Made by a program: the position numbers and the translations under genes
Notes under the pieces: generated by a model
What the model was told of the DNA's origin: nothing
The model's input: the letters and a program-made list of their open reading frames with translations, nothing else
The model's database searches: none
DNA from: Steromphala cineraria
Lineage: Eukaryota; Mollusca; Gastropoda; Trochida; Trochidae
Reading direction: 5' to 3'
Assembly (NCBI GenBank): GCA_916613615.1
Contig: OU744736.1
Span: forward strand, 15,201,724-15,265,723
Length of the DNA: 64,000 nt
Part shown: positions 1 through 12,900 of the stretch, one piece after another
Layout: every line of letters begins with the position of its first letter
How positions within the stretch are numbered: the first letter of the stretch is position 1

Positions 1-640
1 CCCCCTCTGCCTGCTTTAGCAGAATGGCACCTTGGTCTGTAATGGATGGACATATGGACTAGTTTGTCTAATGAATTGTAAATACCAATCTGATAGATTT
101 GAATTTTGTCTTTCAGCTGTAGAATATCCCCCTCTGCCTGCTTTAGCAGAATGGCACCTTGGTCTGTAATGGATGGACATATGGACTAGTTTGTCTAATG
201 AATTGTAAATACCAATCTGATAGATTTGAATTTTGTCTTTCAGCTGTAGAATATCCCCCTCTGCCTGCTTTAGCAGAATGGCACCTTGGTCTGTAATGGA
301 TGGACATATGGACTAGTTTGTCTAATGAATTGTAAATACCAATCTGATAGATCTGAATTTTGTCTTTCAGCTGTAGAATATCCCCCTCTGCCTGCTTTAG
401 CAGAATGGCACCTTGGTCTGTAATGGATGGATGTATGGACTAGTTTGTGTGATAAACTACAATGACAAATCTGATACATCTGAATTTTGTATTTCAGCTG
501 TAGAATGTCCCCCTATGCCTTCTCCCAGAATGGTGCCCTGGCCTGTGATGGATGGATGTATGGACAAGTTTGTGTGATAAACTGCAATGACAAATCTGAT
601 AGACCTTAAGCTTTCATTATCTCTTTCAGCTGAAATTACA
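1..640 (+). repeat. 127-bp tandem array of a truncated sushi exon plus intron acceptor
   Basis: Units start at 1, 128, 255, 382 and 509, so the period is 127 bp, and the array probably continues left of the window. Each unit holds an intron end (tttcag) and the first ~80 bp of a sushi exon related to exon 712-900, then jumps back. Units 1-3 are almost identical; units 4 and 5, nearest the real exon, are more diverged. A 1-nt insertion (units 1-4) or deletion (unit 5) relative to the true exon and in-frame stops make them unable to code, so they are pseudo-exons. Confidence 0.85.
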
Positions 641-711
641 CATTTGTTAGATCAAAGTTTTGCCTTTCTCTTGCAATTAAACATTTGAAACGTTTGAATT
701 TTGTCTTTCAG

Positions 712-900
712 CTGTAGATTGCCCACCTCTGCCTCTCCCCCAGAATGGCGCCTTGGCCTGCGATGGATGGACGTATGGACTAGTTTGTGTGATGAGCTGC
801 AATGAAAAGTATGATGTCCCGTTCTCTGTACCAGACCAGTACATCTGTGGAGAACAAACTGGAATCTGGCGCCCAAATGATAGGGTGCTTGACTGTAATG
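712..900 (+). CDS. Exon: sushi (CCP) domain 1
   Basis: Phase 1-1 exon of 63 codons with acceptor AG at 710-711 and donor gtaagt at 901. It encodes one complete sushi domain. Cysteines fall at exon residues 3, 16, 25, 29, 45 and 61, with [10 protein letters not shown] at the start and the usual Trp (52) before the last Cys. Six rather than four cysteines is the variant seen in SVEP1-type sushi repeats (family knowledge). Spacing between the first four cysteines (13, 9, 4) is identical to the second sushi exon at 15,200, so the two are paralogous. The exon sits just right of an array of truncated copies of its own 5' half. Confidence 0.85.
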
Positions 901-3900
901 GTAAGTGCTTCCTGCTTCCTGTACACAGTGTGCTGATGCTGCTAAGTTTCCCAGTAGTCGCTAAAGTTGATTTGTAATAAGAGAAATGCATCAAACTGAT
1001 GTTTTTAATTTAAATGACAGCATGAAACAACTAAAAACATAAAAATAAAAAAATAAAGTGTTAAAGGGGGACTGAAATGGTATATGACCACTTTCGAGAT
1101 TCATAAAAAGCGGCATGTAATTTGAATAAGAGTCAACTTTGAATTTTCGAAATCGGACGGCAACCTGCCTAAATACGGCTTTTAAAATACACTGCCTAAT
1201 TAGCCCCGGCGAACAGAATCTGTGGTCACTGAAGCGTGTCCCCAGTGTGTCAACCTACTGTGACGTAGCAGTAGGTGAGTAGTTTCACCTAATGATCATG
1301 TTTCAACGGGAAATGACACATTTTTAATCGTTCATTTAACATACAAATATTCACAAAAAACACTTAATTTTTTTATATTCCGAAAGCTTAGATATCCGAC
1401 GCCTCGATAACGATTTATTCAAGTCAATTATTATTGAATAAACATGTAGTATCGTATATTTCAAAACCCTATCAAATGACGCAACATGGCGACTGTCCCG
1501 TTAAATCGGCGCCGTTATGGCTAGACATGTCGGTTTAAAGTGATAATCTGATGGTCTGTTGTTTGCTGAATCTTACATAACATACATTGACTATTATTTC
1601 CGACGGTGACAAATAACAAATCGTTTATATTTTCAGTGAACAAACCGAATATTTTCCACAATCGAATACCTAAAATGTTAATTGCATTGAGTGTAATGCA
1701 ACATAAAGATATGTTATACAGTGGATAATTTTACCATAGCGGTTTGAAAGGACTGGAAAAGTGTGAACGGTTATATGTTATTTATTATATTTTTTCTCTT
1801 ATGAAAAGATAGGCACCACCGTGGATAATCTATAGTACGTTGTGATCAATCTTCGTAGTTTTTACAACACATATCAATAATAAAATTGTTAAACATTATT
1901 TACCAATGGTAGATTCATTCAATAATATAAGGTTTCGATTCGTATTGAAAATGAAACAATGTCATATTTGGGATCACACTGTTTTACATAAACATTCCTC
2001 ATATTGGTACAGTCACATCCATCAAAGTGATTCAGACAAAAAAAATGCAACAAAAGAAGTACAGATTATTTCTTAGATTTAATCGTACTTGCTTCTTGCC
2101 TTTTTTATAAATCGGAAATTACCACATAAATCGTTTGGTTTGAAGGAGTTTGTCTCCAGACATTATGGTAGATACTAGTACGCAAATGGAGACAGGCCCG
2201 GTGGGCGGGCCCAGGCGTCACGCTCTAATGAGTTTTCAAAGCGTTCGTCGGTTAATTTCGGCGGCGTTCTAAAAACCGGGTATAAAATGCTGATTTAAAG
2301 CCTAATTTATGTGTGTATTGTCTTAATTATATGATCATTGCATTCTCATAGATAGTGGTACTGGAGATATTGAACTATTTTTCTTAGAAAAAGTACATTG
2401 CATAACCTCTTTAAACAAATTTAGTTGTTTAATGTTAGAGCTGTTGTGCCAAAGGCATACATGTAAATTTTGTAATAAGTTAATGCTATTGAGTGTGTAT
2501 ATCGTTAAATTATTTTTAATAGTTTTACATAGATAACAATTAAGATTTTCAAATATCAATGCTCTATTCAAAAGTGATGAGACTGGCTGGTGAAATGACT
2601 TTGGTCAACGAATTCTACTACTACTCAGGCTCATGTGAAAATGAAGAAACACGCACACAAATTGCACAAAACTTCATCACAATTCTGACCAACAATGTAG
2701 CATTAGCAGGCATCTGTGGGCCCAGTGAACCAAACTGTCGAGTTGAATTTGTCGACGTCAGATGTGGAGAAACAACGGAAAGAAAACGCAGAGAAACAAA
2801 TGGTCATATCTTCAGAAGACAAACTCACTTCATTGCTATCAAGTTTGCCATAAACCAGGACTTGACAGTGGAAAATGATGAGATGTTCTCTGATGCACGG
2901 TTGCGAGTCCAGGAAAATTACAACAGAACCATTGCTGCGGTAAAGACGATGACAGAAAGTGGTCAACTGGACATGCCAGACAGAGCACTCACTGTACAGT
3001 CAGGTTCCTATCGCCATGGATACCCAAAAATCAAGTGTCAAGATGGCGTTCCTGATGATGTAAAGGGATCATGCCGTAAGTTTTATTGTATTTAAAGGGA
3101 AAGCTTTTTGGTTAGTGTCAGACATTCCAAACATTATCAGTGGTGTTGTTTTATGAGGAATACTGACTTTTGCTAAAAATGTTATTTAAATATCAGCATA
3201 TCAGCATTGACAGAAATACAATAGAACACGGAAATAACGAACTCCAAGGGACCAAAGAATTTAGTTGGCTATATCCGGTGTTTGCTACTCACGTTTGGAC
3301 AACATTCATAAGGCTTCTAAATTTGGTTCACTATATACGATTGTTCGCTATATCCGAGTTCGCTAGATCAGTGTTCTACTGCAGTTAAGATACATTTCAG
3401 GATTTCATGACACAATATATTCCTCATTCTCTACTCTCAGAGGTACTTCAAGTCATAAGTTCCTAATCTAACACAGGCCCGTAGCAAGCGGGGGGTGGGA
3501 GGGCACTAATTTTGATTGAAATTTTTTTTTAAAACCCCGTTTTCAATGTGAGATTTCAAAATGATGGATACATGCGCAATATAAATCATCATTATGATGA
3601 CAGTGAAATCACATCACGTCAGCAACGCAACCGCTGTTGTACTTATGTGCCGCAGCTGGGATGTGTCATTTGTCAAACATGATTTTGTAATCAGGCTTAA
3701 GAGGACAGTTGACAGTTTGGAATGCCCTGGTAACTATACTGTGCATGCAATCAGACTTTTGCTCAAAACTCAAGGTAGTTTACCTTGAAATATGTCAATG
3801 TCATATAATTGTCACAAAGGAATGAATATGCTAATCAAGTGATATTTGAGTATTGAAATCATCATACATGGTGCTTTTCAATCAGCAACGCCCATCAAGA

Positions 3901-6900
3901 TGTTTTGATAAACGCTTACTATTTCATTTATAGCATCTAATTTCCACATTTTTGTAAGTTGGGGATACTGATAGTGATAAAATTCTTCAAAGGCATTCAA
4001 AGATGTTGGTGTGTTAATATAAGACAAATGTAATGGATAACAACTTCTTTATTCATTGAGAAATCAATAAAGAAGTTCTTATCCATATCATTTGTCTTGT
4101 ATGAGAGTGATACTCTTCTACCAGTGTGTTTGTTTGTCAAGGTGGATGCCCGAAGGGAACCTACACAAATGGAACTGAAGACTGCATTGACTGCCCAGTT
4201 GGTACATACAATGATGTAGATTTTGCCAGTACCTGTAAGAGGTGTGATGAAGGAACGTCCACCAAATCAACAGGGACAAAATCTCCCAGCAACTGCACCG
4301 GTAAGACAAAATATGTGTCACGCAACATTCTCCATGACCTAGCTACCCGTTTCTCTATTTGATACCTTAACTCAAGTTGTCTGTCAAAAGCTTGGGGCAA
4401 GTAATTGTTTTTAACAATGCTCTCAACATAATGAACATTTAGCAGTCATTTTGGTACAATGAAGTGTTTGGTTCCTTAGGTTTAAACTGGTGAATAGAGA
4501 ATCTCACCCAAGTGTCTTCTGATATCAAATATATCAACACAAGTTGATAAAAGTAACAAATATCCGAGGCTTACCAAGTTACATTTTTCAATGAGTGTTG
4601 ATATATTTGAAATCAGAAGACACGCGGGTGAGATTTATTTATCATCCAAAATCCTTTTTCATGACATGAAAAATGTACATCTTTGAACATTGCATAGCCC
4701 ATAGCCAATAGGCATTGCTCAATATCTACTGTCAAAGCGATATCTCCTTCATATGAAAGTGGAGCGTTAGCGTATACGTTATACCCTGGGACAGGATGTA
4801 TCTCCTAGGGGATATCGTTTGATCTTCCACAAGTGATATCTACTGTAGAACACAGTTTTGGATGATAAGCAATCATGCTACCTACAGGGCTGTATTCAGA
4901 CCTAGTGGAGAGATTCTTGCATCTCTATGCAGTAAATATAAGAAAATGTATTCCTCTGCTTAATTTTGGAAATATTCCGAATAAAGGGGGTCATTTTCAT
5001 CTGAAAATCCCAATTTTGTATCTTTCTTTTCATTGTTTTTTATTATGCCTTATGATATTTTTATTTATGTCTCACACTTCATTGAAGGTTAAATCTCAAC
5101 TCCTTCAGATAATTTTGCAGCTTTCCTTCTCTTCCTTGTAGTTGCTACACAGGTTCATAGTCATACAGTCTAAATTCGTTTTCAAAGATCTCTGCCCAGC
5201 TGGTTCCTACTCCTCCGATGGGATGAAGCCGTGTATTCTCTGTGACCTGGGAACATATAGTGACACCATTGGATCAACCCAATGTGCATCTTGCTCAGAA
5301 ACTACAACATCTTTACAAGGAGCAACAGACTGTGTTTGTAAGTGACGGTTCTTATCTTTTTCTAGACTGAGATTTAGTTTGGGGTTTGTATTGCTAAAGT
5401 CTAGACTTGCTGAATGAGGAGCTAGACTTTGTTAAGGGCTCCAGTATTATATACATGCAGTCATGTAGCATGACTAAGTCAGATTAAGATCAACTGTGCT
5501 CCGAGGAATTAAATAGGAAAAATATTGTATCTATAGGGGTTCGAAGCAGCCGGGATATCCTCTCTGCCATGGAGCCAGTCTGATGTTGATGTAACGAGTT
5601 TAGCACAGTCTTGGCACAGTCATAAGCTTTTCAATCACATCTTTGTTTTTAAATAGACTTTGGCTGCAATCTTGTATAACCAATGATACACTTGAGTTAC
5701 CTGCCCCCAGCATGATATCGAAAGCTTTTGCCGACGTCCTTACGATTGGTTAGATTAGCTTGCATCTAAAATCATGCGACGAAGATGCGGGCATTTAGAC
5801 TGTGGCGGAGAAGATATCACAGTTTGTCGAACCCTGATAGAGACAATATCTTTACTATATGTATTTACTTTACTATGTAAGAAGAATTCCCTTCTGGGTA
5901 ATAAAGTGTTATCTTATCTTATCTTTATCTTATCTTATATCTTATTCCTCGGAGCATAGTTGTTTTAATCATACTGGAACATTACTGATGTTTTGTTTTA
6001 ATAATTCAATGAAAATGATACAAAACATTTTTCATCATGATAATTGAATTATCTCTGATATCATAATACCGCGTACTTTGCATTTTATGTTATTTTAGTA
6101 TAATTGAAGATAATCATGATATATTCATGCAGTTATATCAAGTCTTTATCTTTTCACAAGCGTTTGACGTGATTGTTTCTGGACCTGATGTCGTTATTGG
6201 TGAGGTGACCTCTGACCTGACAGCAATGACCTTGACCTTTTGGTTCCATGCTGACACAAGCGTTGGTCATGGTCTTTTGATGCTTCAAAACCCTGACGGA
6301 AACACAATTGTCAGTGTGTCAGTCACAAACACTCTCTTCATTGAGATTGATGGGTAAGTCAGGTTTCTCCTTAGAAAAACTTCTTGAGTAAATTCTTCCT
6401 AAGTAACCATGCACTATAAAGAAGTAGAGAATATTCTGTGTAAGAAATATATATTCTTATTGGATGCAATCAAGGTTAGTTGTTAAATATCAATACTATG
6501 TTTCAAGCTGTTCATTTGAACTGTTCACATAATCTTTAAGAAGACTGGGGTCACTTCAACTGTGTGATGTGCACATATTTATCTATAGATAGAAGTAGTA
6601 TGTCTTAGATGTAATACAATATTAAATTGAATTGAAAAAGAACTATTTCAAAAAATGTTGATGTTGCAAATTTTGACACCCAGGCCATTTTGAAATAACT
6701 GAGAAATAAAGTGTACTTGTAACAGAGGTTTTGTGGGAAGATAAGAGTTGAGTAACCTCTATTTGGAAATAATGTGAGGAAGCAGTCTTAAAATCTTTCA
6801 CTGACCTTTGAAAAATAGCAATCAAGAAGATTTTCAAAAACAAGTGTTTTCCTTGCAAGCAATTCTCAAATTCCCTTACAAATATTCATACCTACTATCT

Positions 6901-9900
6901 AAAGGATGTGAGTTTTAAAAAATTTCATTGACCTATGAAAAATAGTTGTGATCAAAGATGTCTTAGAGCATACCGGTAAGTTTCTTTTTCTTTGCAAGCA
7001 ATTTTTTTCCATTCTTGAAAGGGTCTCAGATTCAATAAAATATTTTCAAACAAACTATCTATAAGGTTGTTCAAAGTGTGTGATTTCAACCACTAGAACA
7101 ACCCTAGGACCTTCTCCTTTAATCCATTTGTCATCCCTTTGCTACCTTATTCATTCCAGGAATTCAGTGGACACAGAAGCTCAACCAATAAGCAATCGTT
7201 GGCAGCAAGTTACCATGACGATAAACGGTAGCAGTAAGGAACTTGTGTTGTATTTGATGGGACAGGAAGTGTACAGGGGAACTGGTACTTCACTTGGGAA
7301 CCCAGTTGTACCAGACACGAGCTCAGTAAGGGCCACTGCTGCTGATAATAGTAAGTATTCTGTTGTTGTTGTTGGTATACATTTGGCCCAATAGCAGCCC
7401 AATAGGACAGTCCATTAGGAGTAATTTTTAGCTCATCTGGCCTGTAACGCCCGATGGGCTTATGGCATGGCATGTTGTCTGGCGTCCGTCCGTAAACTTT
7501 GTGGAATTTCGACTTCTTCTCCAGAACCATGAGGCCTAGAAAGCTGAATCTTTGTGAGCAGACTCCTTGGCTAGTGAGGATTATAGATTGTAGCTTTGGT
7601 GGCCCTGTGACCCCTAATAAGGGCCACAGGGGCCACCCCTAAAAACCTATTTTCATCTTCTTCTCCAGAACCATGAGGCCTAGAAAGCTGACACTTTGTG
7701 TACAGACTCCTTGACTAGTGAGGATTATGGATTGTAGTTTGGTGACCCTGTTGTTCCTAATAAAGGCAACAGGATTTCCTTCAAATCTATTTTCATCTTC
7801 TTCTCCCGAAGTATAAGGCCTAGAAAACTTAAACTTGTCGCCTATATACTTAGTTTTATGATTGTTGACCCTGTGGCCTCTTCAAAGGGGGAATCACATT
7901 GGCCACACTCTACAGCATTATTGATGATGAAGCCTGATGACAACAGAGCCAATGGTTCTATTTTTGTGGAAACGAAATTCAAGAGGACGCAATGTTGCAT
8001 TCTATTTCCTAAATGATTTCCGAAATGAGGGCATGAAGGGTGTATCAGGGGTGTATTGTACCCTTCTTCCAAGGTTTCGATTTGGAAGGGAGACTTGCGT
8101 TAGTATCATAATTTGATTTTGAGATTTAATTCAGGTTCAAAATTAGTTTTTGTTAGGTATAATTGAAAATCTCTAAGCAACATATAAAGGTAATGAATGT
8201 TTTTCATTTTCAATAACTAAATTTACAGATGCTATCATTTTTATTTCCGCACTCACAATTGAAGGTTTTCTTCTGAGTGGCATCAACGTCTACAACAGAG
8301 TTGTCTCCCTTCAGGAAGTGCAGTCTATGGCTGGGTCTTGCACATCATCACTTGTTGATTCCATGTTCACTCTTTCCGGAAGTGGAGAAGATTTGAGTGT
8401 ACCAAGTCGCTGTGATGGTACGTACTAATTAGAAGATAAATAGTTGCGTTTGTAAATTTCCGGGATTCATTGTTATTCAACACCAGCAAATTTAGTTTAA
8501 AACCGACGGCGTTAGTCGGAGGTTTTAAACGCTTAAATTTTTGCGTAGGGAACTCTGAGTTGAAAGGATCTAACGACTGATCCATTATTGTTATAGGTGT
8601 TCGCAGCTATAAAGAAGAAGGAATTCCCAGTGTTATAGACATTAAAATAGTGTTCTAATATTGCAAACCAGTTTCAGTCATAACGATGAGATCTCATAGT
8701 TTTTACTGTGAAATTTATGAGAGAGAAAACAGTTATATAATTCATAAACCAACAGGAACAAACCCGACTGAAAAAATATCTTAAACTCGCCCAGACCATT
8801 GTGACAGTGACGCGATCATTATGACGTCATAACCGTTGACCTTTGTGATGTCGTGTCATGGGAACGGCATTCGAAAGAAACCGGCCGCATGGCACATGAC
8901 AGCAAATCAGGAGAAACTTAGCCAATTAAGAAAGCTTGGTTACATAAAATTAAAGCAAACAGAAAAAAAAAACTTGGCATCTACGGGAATGCGCAAGTTA
9001 GAAAATGACAGTAACAACAGTACAATGTGAATCGGTCACGAATACTGGGAGAATCAGAACATTTTAATGTTGAGGCAGACCAAATAATGTATCCTCTCGC
9101 GGTGATTCGCCTCAGCCAATTTGCGGGTGTTCATTGCCATTTAACACTGGCAAATCCCTCAAATCAACCAATCAGAAACGAGTATTTACCGAAGTCATGT
9201 TACAATTTGTTTTTAAAAGTTTCTTTTTAAATCTTATACTCAAGCGACATAAAACAGTAACTCAATCACTCACTCAAATCTTATGAAATTTAGATAAATG
9301 AGATAAGGCATAAGTGGAGCACAGTCATGTAGTGGTTAGCATGCTTGCCCCTCAAACCAACGGCCATTGTTTAGGTCCTGGTGGAGAGACCAAATATTTG
9401 TGATCTGGGTCATATGCTGTGTTGTGTTCTTGGCAAGGCACTTCATTCACATTGCTCTTGGTTCACCAAACTTTACAAATGGGTACCTGAATCAAGGGAA
9501 GTACAGATCTGTACCCTCGTGTGGACTACTTGTTGACAGATGGCATATCCCTACAGTCTTTAAGAATGCTGTCATGGATAAGAAAGCTATCCTTATCATA
9601 AGTATACCCAGTTTGGCAAACATTGGTCATGAAAGCTCATTGGCAATGTTTGGACTCATATATCACATAAGGCATAAAAAAAAAAAAAAAAATTGTTTCT
9701 AGTTTCCACCCGTGTCAGTTTCAAACCCCCGCATCAAGCCTTTTATTCAAGATGTAACAAGGGGAAAATGGAAATTTTGTCCCATGGCCTAGAAAAGACA
9801 TTGAAACGCAGGTTCATACAACGTTACTCGTTTCTGTCCATGAGTGCCTTCAAAGACGCAGTGAAAATGTTATTCAAAGGTTATATTTATTTTTATTATA

Positions 9901-12900
9901 TGGCGAGCAGTGAAATACTGGGATTTATCAGTGAAATAAACTGTCTATCAAGCTACAGTGAAAATAACTTATATTTTCACTGCGAACGGTGACTGATATA
10001 ATTTGACGTCATAAAACAATGGTCTCACGCAACGAATTGGCTTATGACGTCACAGTGTTACTGTGGTGACGGGCTGTTCCTAGCGGCCGCTCGGCGTGAA
10101 AATGACCTTTTCGGACGTAATTACAATGGTAAAATCATATAATAAATAGAATATCCGTCAATTCTTGACAAATACCATGTTTATCTCATCTCGTGAGGTA
10201 GAAAAGTTATATATTTTCACTCGTGGCTGCGCCACTCGTGAAAATATAACCTTTCTACCTCACTCGATGAGATAAACATGGTATTAGTCAAGAAAAGACA
10301 GATATCCTCTATATATTTTCTTTATGTTCAATAATGAAAATAATTTGGAAATATAATCAATAACCGCGTCATCTCATCATTTTTGTCTGAATGTAAAGAT
10401 CAGAAACATCCTTTTATCTTTTTTGGCCAAACATAAAAACAAGCAAAAACAATAAGATAGCCAAAGCATGAATTGGTAAAAGCTGTTGATATTTTTCTGT
10501 GAACCCAGTATGAAAAGAATAGGGTTGGGAAAATAGCTTATATGATTTGAAATAGAGTAAAGGCAGGGAAAGTTTTCACTTCAAATACTGAGTGAAAAAT
10601 TAACTGAACTATAATATTTTTCAACATATCTTTTTTCCTTGAAAATTTAATTTCTTTAGGTAATTACCATAACCGATAACATTTTAAAATTGGAAATTTG
10701 GAAGTTTCTGCTGATGGACATTTCCCCCTAAAGCATGTATAATTGCATATGTGTCGCTTGATATATATGTATATGCAACTGATATGTTGTAATATGTTAC
10801 TGAAATTTCAGTTAATATTTAACAGACAGGATTGTTTTGTATTAGATCTAAAATTGCATTTAGATATTTAGGTTATTAGGTGTATAAAGATGACTATTTT
10901 CGTAAATTGTCTTGTAAAATCTTGTAAAGTATGTTAACTGCATTTGATAATTAAAGTTTTCAACCTCTTTTCATTCATCTGTAGCCATTTTTCTTGACCA
11001 AAAGCGATCAAAAACAACATTTCCTTTCAAAACCTTTATTCCTTAACATACATGGGTCAAGTTTAATTGCTAATAATAAGATACAACTGTCAGGTTTTAA
11101 CTAATTATATCTGCCAAAGACACATCATATGCCACTGTCATATTTCAGCTGATCATGACACAGTGGAAAGCTAACGCGCGAAATGGCCAATCAATGTGAT
11201 CCAACAACACGTGCACGTGTGCTGCTAAGCACGTGATTTTACATTGCAGAATTTAAGCTACTGCATGTGTGAAGAGGTCAAAACCTTCTGGATATTTAAA
11301 TGAAATATTCTGAACTCGAATTATTCATAGCATACTGCACATAGTCCATTCTTTTAGTTATTGGTAAAAAGAACTAATGTTAATCATACCAATATATATT
11401 TAATGTACCCTTATAGCTATCAGTTTGACGAGTTGTAAATAATTTAAAAAAAATTTAATTCCGAAAATTTTGGGGGGGCTCCATTAATAATGCAATAATT
11501 TATGATGAGATAAGGATCCAATGGCTCTACTTTTCAAGGTGACCCCTCCCTGCTATTTATGTATAAATGTTGCAATAATTGATGAACTTACAGAGCTAAT
11601 AACTCTATTGTTTAAGGTGAGCTAAAAAGTCAATGACTCTTTTTCTATTTCTCTACCATCAGCTGTTGACGGCTGTAAAGCATCACCTTGCGGCAGCCAC
11701 CCATGTGAGGACACCCTTGAGGGCTTCCTCTGTAACTGTCAAGATGGCTACACAGGAAGTACCTGCCAGATTCCCCCAGACTTCTGTGCCAACCACGAGT
11801 GTCAGAATGGCGCCAACTGTCAAAACACGCAAACCAACTACACCTGCAAATGTCAGCAAGGATTCAAAGGAACCTACTGCCAGTATGAAATAGGTACAGT
11901 TTGTTTTCGCGGCTTTCATCTTTATATGATTTTGCTTTCAATTTACTTAAAAAAACAAAATCTCTTGAGCCAATACTTAAGCATCACAAAATGGTATATG
12001 TGTCTAAGTCAAGTCTTAAAGAGCCGCTGCATAACCTTTTTTAAATATATTTTTCATAAGATATTGGTCAAATAACTATATAACATAAATATTAGGCCAA
12101 AACAGCAACGATACACAGTTTCTCAATGAAGCTACAGCTAAGTAAACATTGCGTAACAAGGCGTCTGCTTGTCGCCGTCCAGCGACAAACCAAAACAAGG
12201 CTGAGAGGCCACGGGAAGGGTATACCGGAAGTGACGTGTTCGACGAAGCGTTCGACTGCTTATATAGAAAATGATAGGCGAAATCCGCAGTTCTGCGTTT
12301 TCCAAGCGATTAACAGTGTGTCATATCATTGTGTTGCTGTCAACTGTCCTAGAATATCTCCTGATGAAGTTTCTGTAGACAAATTCCCATTACATTGATC
12401 GTTTCACGCCAAATTGACCCGCTGTGTTAGGTCAAACAGAGCAATGTGACAATCTACATCGAACTCACGTGTTCCGATCACTACACCGATTTTCTGTTTC
12501 GAGCTCGCATTTTCACTGAATGGATAGTTTATCATGCAGAGAAAAAAGAGATTAGTAAAATATAAAACATAGCAAGTTTTTGGCTTATTTATGGTAATAA
12601 TCCGAATTTACAATGCTCACATTTAGATTTGAACGTTGTGTAAAAAGGTTATATAAACAATGACATTGGTCTGCAGGTGTTATTTACTTTCTTTAGATCA
12701 GATACTCACTTATTACACAATTACTTTACTGCCTATCGTATTTCCTGTCTGTTTCCTAATTAAAAGCTATCAAATGATGACTATAGCAGGTAGGTTATAT
12801 AATGCACAATCATCAACACCTGGCTATTTTATGACATCAGCTAATTAGGTAACATCAAATAGCAATTGTATTCCTTAACGTCCCCTTTTTTCTCCGATTA

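Noticed and set aside
117..580. Array units as extra coding sushi exons
   Set aside because: Each has an indel relative to the true exon, in-frame stops, and lacks the second half of the domain and a good donor.
9676..9692. A17 as the poly(A) tail of the SINE
   Set aside because: The second copy of the direct repeat ATAAGGCATAA comes before the A-run, so the run belongs to the flank.
12126..12398. Functional THAP protein start
   Set aside because: The frame stops in the middle of the finger and the second half is in another frame.
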